In this document: positions 11,367 to 20,150 of the stretch, in pieces | Numbering within the stretch: the first letter of the stretch is position 1 | How the letters are laid out: each line of letters begins with the position of its first letter | Assembly (NCBI GenBank): GCA_026981855.1 | Contig: JALSIB010000045.1 | Span: 1-45,979 of the forward strand | Source of the DNA: Methylothermaceae bacterium | GTDB taxonomy: Bacteria > Pseudomonadota > Gammaproteobacteria > Methylococcales > Methylothermaceae | Direction: 5' to 3' | DNA: 45,979 nt | Notes under the pieces: model-generated | The model's input: only the letters and a program-made list of their open reading frames with translations | Told to the model about the DNA's origin: nothing | Database searches by the model: none | Made by a program: the position numbers and the translations under genes

Positions 11367-12023
11367 ATGCAGCCGACAAGCAACAGAATCATCGACGACG
11401 ATGACTTTCTAAGCCCTTTTCTCCACTACTGCCACCGCCGCCGCTATCCCGCGAAAACGGATATCATCAAGCCCGGCGATCCGGGTGACACGCTGTATTA
11501 CATCATAGAGGGATCGGTGTCGGTCAGCCTCCAGGAAAGCGGCAACCGGGAACTCATTCTGGGGTATCTCAACCGGGGAGAATTCATTGGCGAAATCGGC
11601 GTTTTCATGGGCGTCAACAACCGCGAAGTCACCATCCGGACCCGCGAACCCTGCCAGTTGGCGGAGATCAGTTATCAACGTCTGGAGCATTATCTCGAAC
11701 ACGAGCTGGCCCCTCACGCCATCGATTTGCTGCGGGCACTGGGCCGCCAGGTCTCCAGGCGCTTGCTGCATACCAGCCGCAAGGTGGGCCATCTGGCGTT
11801 TCTGGATGTGACCGGCCGTATCGCCAGAACATTGATCGACCTGAGCAAGGAACCCGACGCCATGACCCATCCCGACGGGATGCAGATCCGGGTGACCCGT
11901 CAGGAATTGGGACGGATTGTCGGCTGTTCCCGGGAAATGGCGGGGCGGGTACTCAAAAGCCTGGAAGCCGAGGGGCTGATCAAAGCCCGGGGAAAGACGA
12001 TCGTCGTTCACGGCATCCGCTGA
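11367..12023 (+). CDS. CRP-family regulator, Clp/Vfr-like
   Basis: Transcription factor of 218 residues with an N-terminal cyclic-nucleotide-binding domain (about 20-125), a dimer helix and a C-terminal helix-turn-helix (VTRQELGRIVGCSREMAGRVL, about 174-194). The recognition helix is identical in type to E. coli CRP, so TGTGA-like sites are expected. The nucleotide pocket is mixed: the Arg-Ser pair that holds cAMP in CRP is Arg86-Glu87, as in Xanthomonas Clp, which answers to c-di-GMP, while the C-helix Thr-Ser pair of CRP is kept (HTSRKVGHLAF). The ligand is therefore uncertain. Many other stretches (HRRRYPAKTD, LAFLDVTGRI) are Clp-like. Confidence 0.9.
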   Translation: MQPTSNRIIDDDDFLSPFLHYCHRRRYPAKTDIIKPGDPGDTLYYIIEGSVSVSLQESGNRELILGYLNRGEFIGEIGVFMGVNNREVTIRTREPCQLAEISYQRLEHYLEHELAPHAIDLLRALGRQVSRRLLHTSRKVGHLAFLDVTGRIARTLIDLSKEPDAMTHPDGMQIRVTRQELGRIVGCSREMAGRVLKSLEAEGLIKARGKTIVVHGIR

Positions 12024-12072
12024 CAGCAATTGACGCGCATACGCACAGGCCCTGGCTCTACGGCAGCCCGGT

Positions 12073-12843
12073 TCACCCCCGGAAATGGTCCTTGCGGCGC
12101 CTCAATTCGGCAAACACCTCCACCGCCGGCAAGCCACCCATTCCCAGTCTGGATTGCAGTTGGGGGTCATCGGCGCGCAGAAACGGATTGGTCCGCTTTT
12201 CCTCGGCCAGCAGGGAAGGCACCGTCGGCCTGCCCGCCGCGCGCAACCGCTCCACCTGTTTGGCACGTTCCAGCAAAGGCGGATAATCCGGCTCGATCGT
12301 CATGGCAAAGCGGGCATTGCCCAGGGTATATTCATGGGCACAGCAGACCCTCGTGGAATCCGGCAAGTCTCTCAACTTACACAGCGAGTTCCACATCTGA
12401 TCGGCGGTTCCCTCGAACAGACGGCCACATCCCAGCGCAAACAAGGTATCACCGCAGAAAAGCGCATCCGCCTCCTGAAACCAATAAGCGATATGGCCAC
12501 GGGTGTGGCCGGGAACTTCCAGAACAGACGCTTGGCAGCTTCCCAATTCAAGCCAATCCCCCTCCCCCACCATGCGGTCGATGCCCGGAATACGCGCGGC
12601 ATCACCGCGAAACCCCACCACCGTGCACCCTGTCGCTTCCTTGAGCTCCAGATTGGCCCCCACATGATCCCAATGGTGATGGGTATTCAAAACGTAAGTC
12701 AGCACCCATTCCCGCCGCGCCAGCTCATCCAACACCGGTGCCGTCACCGCCGGATCCACCACAGCGGTGTGGCGGGAATCGGGATCATGCACGAGATAGA
12801 CATAGTTGTCACTGAGAACAGGAATCTGGATCACTTCAAGCAT
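12073..12843 (-). CDS. gloB: Hydroxyacylglutathione hydrolase (glyoxalase II)
   Basis: Hydrolyses S-lactoylglutathione to lactate and glutathione, ending methylglyoxal and possibly formaldehyde-adduct detoxification. It has 256 residues of metallo-beta-lactamase fold. The metal motif THHHWDHVG, a second His in PGHTRGH, the bridging Asp in FCGDTLF, and HEYTLGNARFA are present. I use the inner ATG at 12843, which sits 9 bases from GGAG; an ATG two codons earlier is only 3 bases away. Divergent from merA across about 100 bases. Confidence 0.94.
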   Translation of the reverse strand: MLEVIQIPVLSDNYVYLVHDPDSRHTAVVDPAVTAPVLDELARREWVLTYVLNTHHHWDHVGANLELKEATGCTVVGFRGDAARIPGIDRMVGEGDWLELGSCQASVLEVPGHTRGHIAYWFQEADALFCGDTLFALGCGRLFEGTADQMWNSLCKLRDLPDSTRVCCAHEYTLGNARFAMTIEPDYPPLLERAKQVERLRAAGRPTVPSLLAEEKRTNPFLRADDPQLQSRLGMGGLPAVEVFAELRRRKDHFRG

Positions 12844-12870
12844 GGCCATGGTCTCCTGGGGAAAAATCGG

Positions 12871-12876
12871 ATTATA
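12871..12876 (-). promoter_or_regulatory. Perfect -10 box for gloB
   Basis: On the minus strand TATAAT lies 22 bases upstream of the gloB start region, with its outer side touching the merA -35 box. No good -35 hexamer sits 16-18 bases away; that stretch is the MerR-type dyad. Confidence 0.4.
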
Positions 12877-12883
12877 CGCTTTC

Positions 12884-14413
<1,530 letters not shown>

Positions 14414-14518
14414 CTCGGCAGCCACTCCTTCCCGCCGAAAGGCGAAATTGTTTGTGCGGGGGCGGCCGGGCTTTTAGAATGAAACGATCTATGTAAAGCC
14501 TACCCAAGGAGGTCGATT

Positions 14519-14989
14519 TTGAACATCCACACCGCCCCCATTTCCAAAACCCTGCCCGGCGTGATCGCGGTCGTGTTGACGATGGTCCTGAGCGGCTGCT
14601 CGTTCTCCGATAGCAGCAAAAGCTCTTCCCAAAGCAGCGCCAGCATCTCCAAAAGCATTTCCAGCCCCAGCCGCTGGAGCAGTGAAAGCTCCTCCCCCGA
14701 CAAGGAAAAGAAATACCTGGACGAGGTGGCCGATTACACCGCCGCCTACGTACATTCCAGCAACGAGAAGATGAACTATGAAAGCTTCCAGCGGGGTATC
14801 GCCGAGATCGCGGCCAAGGCCGGTATCGCCAACTGGGAAAACAACCCCCTCACCTACAAAGGCATCGGCAAGGGGCTGAAAAAAGCGGGGGTCAAAGGCG
14901 TCGAGTACGAAACCTATCAGAAAAACCTCAGTGGCGGGGATTACGGCAAGATGAACGACATCCAAAAGGGATACGAATCCAGGCATTGA
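14519..14989 (+). CDS. Putative lipoprotein
   Basis: Exported lipoprotein of 156 residues: signal peptide with lipobox LSGC (Cys at about 27), a Ser-rich linker at about 28-60, and a small domain with FQRGIAEIAAKAGIANWENNPLTYKGIGKGLKKAGV. The residues after the Cys are Ser-Phe, so outer-membrane sorting is likely. Starts at TTG with an excellent AAGGAGG site 6 bases upstream. Similar small lipoproteins occur in other Gammaproteobacteria without known function. Its TGA overlaps the TTG of the next gene (TTGA), suggesting the two act together. Confidence 0.8.
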   Translation: MNIHTAPISKTLPGVIAVVLTMVLSGCSFSDSSKSSSQSSASISKSISSPSRWSSESSSPDKEKKYLDEVADYTAAYVHSSNEKMNYESFQRGIAEIAAKAGIANWENNPLTYKGIGKGLKKAGVKGVEYETYQKNLSGGDYGKMNDIQKGYESRH

Positions 14990-16917
14990 GCCGCGCCTTC
15001 CCGTCACCCCGGGCGCTGAAACGGGGGCTGGCGGCGGTGGCGCTTCTGGCCGCCGCCAGCCTGGCCGCCGAACCCTCCAAAAGCCTCGGTTACCTCTACG
15101 TCGACGCCTCGGAAGGCAATTCGAGCGGCGGCCATGTGGCGTTGCAGTTCGATGGCGCGGTCTATCACTTTCAACATGTGGAACCGGGCCTGATCCAGCT
15201 GTTCCGGGAGAACGCCGGGGACTTCGAGTACCGTTACCGCTATCTGGAGAACCGCAATCTGGAAGTGAGCCGGATCACCGTGTCCGAAGACACCTTCCGC
15301 TCCCTGCGCGATCATTTCGAACAACGCTATCAGATCCAGAAACGCCAGTTCGAGCTGTTCCAGGCGCTCGGCCACGAAATCCGCCTGTTTCGAAGCCTGG
15401 CCGAAGACGGCCGGGATTCGGAGCCTGCCGAACTGCCCATTCCCGGCGCCGCGCTGTTTTTCGAGCCGCAGGAACCGCCCTTTTCAGCGAACGGGAATCC
15501 GCCCACGGCCCGATCGCCGGTGCTGTCGGCCCTGCGCCAACGCGTCCAGGCGCGTTACGGGAAAGATTTCATCGCCGGGAAGATCCGGGCGATCGATCAC
15601 AAGCTGAGGCATCTTGCCCCCCTCCGGCTGAATCCCGGGGACTTCGATCCGCCAACGCCAGATAGCGTTCCCTCCCCGGACTATACCTACTATCACCGCT
15701 ACCGGGATCTGCTCACCCTGCGGTTCGCCCTGCAGGCGCTCGAGGAAACCAGAAGGCTGCGGACAGGCGTCTACCACGCCCCCAAGGCCGGGGCATTCAG
15801 GCTCGATGACCGGCAAAAGGCGGTCCTGTGCCGTTTCCAGAAAACCTTGAGCGACGGCATCGTCGAACTGCTGGACTCCAGACGGCCCGACCCCGGTTAC
15901 GCCCTGATGGTTCAAATGGCGCGGCTGATCGTCGCCGCCCGTTCGTGCGAAAGCGGTTTTCTGGTGTTTCTCGATCTTTTCGTCGACGATGCCCAGGCAT
16001 TCTCCCTGGCGAAATTGCCCCAACCGCCGGGTTTCTGGCGGCAGCTGGCGAAACGGCAGCAAGCGGCATTGCAGCAGAATCTGACAAACCTGCCGAAGCG
16101 GGCCCTGACGGAAACCGGCTACAGTGTTCTGGAAACGGCGGCCAACCGCTACCTGGAACTGATGTCGGGCATCACGGAAAAGCGCCCGGTACGGCTCTTC
16201 GGCCTCGCCTCCCTGCCGGACCGGACCCTGAATCTGAGCCACCCGCCTCCCAGCGACCTTTCCCCGGCCACCCTGCTTGGGGCCAGCCGGCGAACCCGGG
16301 AGATCAGAGAAAGATATCTCGACAGCCTGAAGCGTTTTTACCGCTACCATCTGCTGAGCCGCAACTGCGTCACGGAGATTTTCCATACCCTGGAACAGGG
16401 CCTTGCCCGGACTCTTCCGCCGTCCGCCGGGCCGAAAGCCATCCGGGAAGCGTCGGTCGAGCGGCTGGGCGGTTATGTCGATCCGGCGATGCCCAATTTC
16501 ATTCCCTTCGTTTCCTCCAGGGCGGTACGCCGGCACTATCGCGTCCTGAGCACCCGAAGGTTGTTGTCCTACCGCCGGGAAAGGCTCGAATCCGGGGAAT
16601 GGAAAGGCTTGCCGGCCCGTCTGCGGGAAGGCAACACCGTAACCGCCACCTTGTACCAATTCAACGGCGCCGATTCTCTTTTCCTGTTTTTCACCGACGA
16701 CGTCATCCTTCCCCGCCCCCTCTACGGCGCCGCCAATCTCCTGGTGGCGGTGCTGCAAAGCGCCGCCGGCCTGAGCCTGCTCCCCTTCGACCACGGCCAG
16801 ACGCTGCAGCGGGGCGCGCTGGGAATGGTGAGCAGCGCCGTGGAACTGGCTTTTTTCAATATCCGAAAGGGCTCCTACCGCTATCTCCCGCCGGGAGAGC
16901 CGGGACTGATTCCTTAG
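14986..16917 (+). CDS. Exported DUF4105 (Lnb N-terminal-like) protein
   Basis: Protein of 643 residues with a cleavable signal (ALKRGLAAVALLAAASLAAE). It has the marks of DUF4105/Lnb-type periplasmic proteins: an early SSGGHVALQFDGAVYHFQH block with a catalytic-looking His, and a later RNCVTEIFHTLEQG block with the conserved Asn-Cys. These resemble the Cys-His residues of papain-fold (NlpC/P60-like) enzymes, so hydrolase or acyltransferase activity is possible but unproven. No ATG exists near the 5' end; I use TTG at 14986, overlapping the lipoprotein stop. The last 100 residues contain a hydrophobic stretch. Confidence 0.75.
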   Translation: MSRAFPSPRALKRGLAAVALLAAASLAAEPSKSLGYLYVDASEGNSSGGHVALQFDGAVYHFQHVEPGLIQLFRENAGDFEYRYRYLENRNLEVSRITVSEDTFRSLRDHFEQRYQIQKRQFELFQALGHEIRLFRSLAEDGRDSEPAELPIPGAALFFEPQEPPFSANGNPPTARSPVLSALRQRVQARYGKDFIAGKIRAIDHKLRHLAPLRLNPGDFDPPTPDSVPSPDYTYYHRYRDLLTLRFALQALEETRRLRTGVYHAPKAGAFRLDDRQKAVLCRFQKTLSDGIVELLDSRRPDPGYALMVQMARLIVAARSCESGFLVFLDLFVDDAQAFSLAKLPQPPGFWRQLAKRQQAALQQNLTNLPKRALTETGYSVLETAANRYLELMSGITEKRPVRLFGLASLPDRTLNLSHPPPSDLSPATLLGASRRTREIRERYLDSLKRFYRYHLLSRNCVTEIFHTLEQGLARTLPPSAGPKAIREASVERLGGYVDPAMPNFIPFVSSRAVRRHYRVLSTRRLLSYRRERLESGEWKGLPARLREGNTVTATLYQFNGADSLFLFFTDDVILPRPLYGAANLLVAVLQSAAGLSLLPFDHGQTLQRGALGMVSSAVELAFFNIRKGSYRYLPPGEPGLIP

Positions 16918-16941
16918 CCCGGATATTTCACCCGGCAGGGG

Positions 16942-17940
16942 TCAGTCGAGGGTCAACACCACCTTCCCCATGGGCGAGCGGGTTTCCAGATACGCCTGGG
17001 CCGCCGCGGCCTCCTCCAGGGCGAAAGTCCTGGCCACTTCCACCTTCAGCTTTCCCCGGTCCAACAAGTCCGCGGCGCTCGCCAGCACCTCCCCCTGATG
17101 CTTCTGCCACTCGGGCAGTTCGAGCAATACCGGGGTCAGCATCATTTCCAGGGCGATCTTCAGGTTGCGCACCCGGGCGTCGGACCAATCGACATCCGGC
17201 GGCGGCAGCAGAATCGTCACCAATTCCCCATAGACCCTGCAACAGGCGCAGCACTGGGAGAAAACCGCCTCCCCTACGGTATCGAACGCGACATCCACGC
17301 CCGCCTCATCCGTCCACGCCCGCACCGCTTCCACCACATCCCGGTCGCGGTAGCGAATCGCCAGATCGGCCCCAAGGCCGCGGACGAAACGTTCCTTTTC
17401 CTCGGTACTGACGGTGGTCGCCACTTCGGCCCCCGCCAGCTTCGCCAGTTGAACGGCCATGTGCCCCACGCCGCCGGCGCCCGCCTGAACCAGGACTTTC
17501 ATCCCGTTCTGCAGCTGGACCCGGTCGTACAACGACTCCCAGGCGGTCAAAAGCACCAATGGCACCGCAGCCGCCTGAACGAAGTCCAGCCGCGCCGGTT
17601 TGTGGGCGACCAGGGCCTGGTCCACCACCGCATACTCCGCATAGGTTCCCTGACGGCCATTGAAACCGGGCTGACAGAAATACACCGGATCTCCCACCGC
17701 GAAGCGGCCGACTTTCGCTCCGACCGCCTCCACCACCCCGGCGCCGTCACATCCGAGAATGGCCGGCAAGGTCACCGGGAAACGGTCCAGGGCCTGGCGC
17801 ATCTTGAAATCGATGGGATTGACCCCGACGGCCCGAAGCCGGATCAATACCTGGTCGGGGCAGGTGATCGCCGGGGTTTCCACTTCCGCCGGCTCGAGCA
17901 CTTCCGCCCCGCCCGGGCGTTTGGCGATGATCGCTTTCAT
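16942..17940 (-). CDS. Zinc-independent quinone oxidoreductase (MDR family)
   Basis: NADPH-dependent medium-chain dehydrogenase/reductase of 332 residues, of the quinone reductase (Qor-like) type without zinc ligands. GroES-like domain first (FKMRQALDRFPVTLPAILGCDGAGVV), then a Rossmann domain with QAGAGGVGHMAVQLAK and AFDTVG. The start at 17940 has a very good GGAGGAG site 4 bases upstream. Substrate cannot be read from sequence; likely small quinones or enones. Convergent with the DUF4105 gene. Confidence 0.88.
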   Translation of the reverse strand: MKAIIAKRPGGAEVLEPAEVETPAITCPDQVLIRLRAVGVNPIDFKMRQALDRFPVTLPAILGCDGAGVVEAVGAKVGRFAVGDPVYFCQPGFNGRQGTYAEYAVVDQALVAHKPARLDFVQAAAVPLVLLTAWESLYDRVQLQNGMKVLVQAGAGGVGHMAVQLAKLAGAEVATTVSTEEKERFVRGLGADLAIRYRDRDVVEAVRAWTDEAGVDVAFDTVGEAVFSQCCACCRVYGELVTILLPPPDVDWSDARVRNLKIALEMMLTPVLLELPEWQKHQGEVLASAADLLDRGKLKVEVARTFALEEAAAAQAYLETRSPMGKVVLTLD

Positions 17941-18008
17941 GACTCCTCCTATGCTCACATGCACGACGGCCACCATTCTACTACTGTCTGGGGGAGGGAG
18001 CCTTGCAA

Positions 18009-18136
18009 CCTTAACCCAGGGCAATCGCATAAACCGATTTCCCCCTCTCCCTCTGGCAGAGGGGCTTCAATACCGGACACAATCAACTCCCAACGGGAAA
18101 AACGGCGGTCATGCAATTGCCTTGACCCTTAACCCA
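18009..18136 (+). repeat. MITE-like repeat, copy A, with 10-bp flanking duplication
   Basis: A non-coding element at 18019-18126 with imperfect terminal inverted repeats: CAGGGCAATCGCAT at 18017-18030 against ATGCAATTGCCTTG at 18111-18124 (12 of 14 match). A hairpin (18042-18048 with 18058-18064) lies inside. The direct repeat CCTTAACCCA flanks it (18009-18018, 18127-18136) and looks like a target duplication. The right flank contains the stop codon of the Nudix gene. Copy B at 31899-32081 shares the head and the last 64 bases with few changes; copy A lacks about 75 bases of its middle. Confidence 0.75.
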
Positions 18137-18608
18137 CCTCGGCAATGAAGTCGCTTCCCTCGCCGGAAACGTCCACCAGCCCACCTTTTGCGCCCCGCCA
18201 CAACAGCAGCGAGCGCTCCAGGATAGGCGCCAGTCCCGCCGCCAGATCGTAGCCGTTCAACGCTTCCCTGGCGACCCAGGCGGCGGCCCGGGCGTCGTCG
18301 GCGGCCCTGGGCGGGGGTGGGTCGGCCGTGTCGAGGAAACCGAGAAAATCCACGATGACATAATGGAACCCCTCGATCCGGCGCTCGACCACGGCCACCA
18401 CAGGGCCCAGGCGAATACCGCCGATGCCGGTCTCTTCGGCCACCTCCCGAAGGGCCGCTTCCCGCATCGATTCGCCCGGTTCCAGACGACCGCCGGGGGC
18501 ATGCCATTTGCCCGCCGCCGGGGGATGGCCCCGGCGGATCAGGAGTACCCGTCCGCGGGCATCGTAAACCAGGGCGCTGACGCCGACGGCGGGAACCGGC
18601 GCCGTCAC
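18129..18608 (-). CDS. Nudix hydrolase
   Basis: Protein of 159 residues with a full Nudix box (GGRLEPGESMREAALREVAEETGI, about 39-62), so a Mg-dependent pyrophosphohydrolase of nucleoside diphosphate derivatives. The N-terminal VGVSALVYDARGRVLLIRRG is like the ADP-ribose/8-oxo-dGTP subgroup, but the substrate is not decidable. Starts at GTG overlapping the stop of the cupin gene (GTGA). Last gene of a five-gene chain; its stop codon sits inside the direct repeat of the MITE-like element. Confidence 0.9.
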   Translation of the reverse strand: MTAPVPAVGVSALVYDARGRVLLIRRGHPPAAGKWHAPGGRLEPGESMREAALREVAEETGIGGIRLGPVVAVVERRIEGFHYVIVDFLGFLDTADPPPPRAADDARAAAWVAREALNGYDLAAGLAPILERSLLLWRGAKGGLVDVSGEGSDFIAEVG

Positions 18609-18895
18609 CCGCCGTGCCTGCGGTAACCGTACAGCCAGCGCGCAGTCCGCCGGCCGATGTTGCGCGCCGAATGCACGGCCCCCGCGGGAATGAACAGTTC
18701 CTCGCCGGGCAAGGGGTGATACACCCTGCCGTCCACCTCGAATTCCATCTCGCCCTCCAGCACCATCACCCGTTCATCGACTCCATGGACGAAATCCTCC
18801 CATCGCCGCCCCGGTGGATCGGTCCAAAGAGCGCAACTGAATCCCTGCCGGCGCCACGCTTCGGCGACCTGCTCCATTTTCCGTTCGACAGTCAT
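18605..18895 (-). CDS. Cupin-domain protein
   Basis: Single-cupin protein of 96 residues. The motifs RVMVLEGEMEFEVDG and PLPGEELFIPAGAVHSARN match cupin motifs 1 and 2, but several usual metal His are missing, leaving HSARN as the clearest ligand candidate. Starts at ATG 18895 behind GGAGGCG, 2 bases after the stop of the glutaredoxin-like gene. Role unknown; small-molecule binding or isomerase activity are options. Confidence 0.85.
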   Translation of the reverse strand: MTVERKMEQVAEAWRRQGFSCALWTDPPGRRWEDFVHGVDERVMVLEGEMEFEVDGRVYHPLPGEELFIPAGAVHSARNIGRRTARWLYGYRRHGG

Positions 18896-18897
18896 GA

Positions 18898-19137
18898 TCA
18901 CGCCTCCCATGTCTGGATGAACGCCACGAGAGAGGAGCGGTCGAAGGGCCAGTCCAACTCGCGGCCGCCGGCCGGATGACGCACTACCGGGATGCGGACG
19001 CCGTAACGTTCCAGCAGCGCCGCGTCGGCGGCGATATCGACCCAGACGAACGCCAGACCCGCTTCCTCGAGTATCCCCTTGGCCTGGTCGCACAAATGAC
19101 AGGCCGAGGTGCCATAGAGTGTCAACGGCGCGCTCAT
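18898..19137 (-). CDS. Glutaredoxin-like protein (DUF836)
   Basis: Thioredoxin-fold protein of 79 residues with an active-site CXXC at 13-16 (CHLC), a cis-Pro in RIPVV, and the short length of the DUF836 glutaredoxin-like family. Likely a small cytoplasmic thiol-disulfide protein. ATG overlaps the stop of the RecQ-derived gene (ATGA), so expression is tied to its neighbours. Confidence 0.87.
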   Translation of the reverse strand: MSAPLTLYGTSACHLCDQAKGILEEAGLAFVWVDIAADAALLERYGVRIPVVRHPAGGRELDWPFDRSSLVAFIQTWEA

Positions 19138-19394
19138 CCCACCTCTCTTTCTCGATGTTCCCGGACCACCGCCAGAATCGCCCGGCCGTAACGCTCCAAT
19201 TTGGCTTCCCCGATTCCGCTCACCGCCATCAACGCCCCTTCGTCCAGGGGGCGGCGCGCCACGATACCCGCCAGGGTGAGATCGTTGAACACGATGTAGG
19301 GCGGCACGTTCTGGGCCTCCGCCAAGCGCCCGCGAAACGCCTGATAGCCGAATACCGTTCGCAGAATCTCTTCGGCCGTCGCCCGATCCGGCAT
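19134..19394 (-). CDS. RecQ-derived mini-protein: RecQ start fused to HRDC domain
   Basis: Protein of 86 residues. Residues 1-23 (ATAEEILRTVFGYQAFRGR) look like the very N-terminus of RecQ helicase, and residues 24-86 (LAEAQNVPPYIVFNDLTLAG, then AVSGIGEAKLERYG) like the RecQ C-terminal HRDC domain. The whole helicase core, zinc and winged-helix parts (some 500 residues) are missing with the frame kept. HRDC alone can bind DNA; no ATPase activity is possible. Overlaps the SDR gene (TGATG) and the glutaredoxin gene (ATGA). It is either a real deletion, a remnant, or a small stand-alone HRDC family. Confidence 0.75.
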   Translation of the reverse strand: MPDRATAEEILRTVFGYQAFRGRLAEAQNVPPYIVFNDLTLAGIVARRPLDEGALMAVSGIGEAKLERYGRAILAVVREHREREVG

Positions 19395-20083
19395 CAGAAG
19401 CCCGGCACCGTCAACGACTGGCCGTTGTCCCCTGCTCCAAGGCCCAGAATGTAGGGCGCGGCCCGGTCGGCCCAGGTGACGGCGTCGGGGTAGTGGGCGG
19501 CCATGGCGCCAAAACAGCTGTCGAGCATCTCGGTGTGGATGATGCCGGGATTGAGCGCCACCGCCGCCATGCCAGCGGGCAATTCCTGGGCCAAGGCCCG
19601 GGTCAGACCCTCCACGGCCCATTTGCTGGCGCAATAGGGGGCCACTTCGGGTGAAGTGGAACGGCCCCAACCGGAACTGAAATTGATCACCACCCCCCGC
19701 CGCCTTTCCATCATCGCGGGCAGGAAGGCGCGGATGAGATGGAACACCCCCTTGACGTTGATGTCGATCAACCGGCCAAAGTCGTCCACCGGCACCCGCC
19801 ACAGGGGGGCATTGGCATTGACGATGGCGGCGTTGTTGAGCAGAAAATCCGGGCGCCCGCCACCCTCCAGGCAACGGGTGGCCCATGCGGCCACCGCCCC
19901 GGCGTCGGCCACATCCACCACCTCGAAGCGGCTGTCCGGCCATTGCCGGCGCAACGCCTCGATGCCATCGCGGCCGCGGCCACAGCCCCAAATCGTGTGC
20001 CCTTCGGACAGCCATCTTTCCGCCAGGGCCCGGCCCAGGCCCCGGGTCACCCCGGTGATGACGATGATCTTGTTGTCTGCCAT
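19394..20083 (-). CDS. Short-chain dehydrogenase/reductase
   Basis: NAD(P)-dependent oxidoreductase of 229 residues. Cofactor motif TGVTRGLG near 10-17, NNAA, and the catalytic Ser / Tyr-x-x-x-Lys region (INFSSGWGRS, YCASKWAVEG). Classical SDR of the oxidoreductase/clavaldehyde-dehydrogenase-like group; substrate not known. The ATG has GGGAGC about 12 bases upstream. First gene of the overlapping minus-strand chain and divergent from the MFS gene over 67 AT-rich bases. Confidence 0.9.
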   Translation of the reverse strand: MADNKIIVITGVTRGLGRALAERWLSEGHTIWGCGRGRDGIEALRRQWPDSRFEVVDVADAGAVAAWATRCLEGGGRPDFLLNNAAIVNANAPLWRVPVDDFGRLIDINVKGVFHLIRAFLPAMMERRRGVVINFSSGWGRSTSPEVAPYCASKWAVEGLTRALAQELPAGMAAVALNPGIIHTEMLDSCFGAMAAHYPDAVTWADRAAPYILGLGAGDNGQSLTVPGF

Positions 20084-20150
20084 GATCGCGCTTTGCTCCC
20101 CGACTCGATAACCATTACGATGAGCGGAAAATTATAAATCGGTTTGGCCC

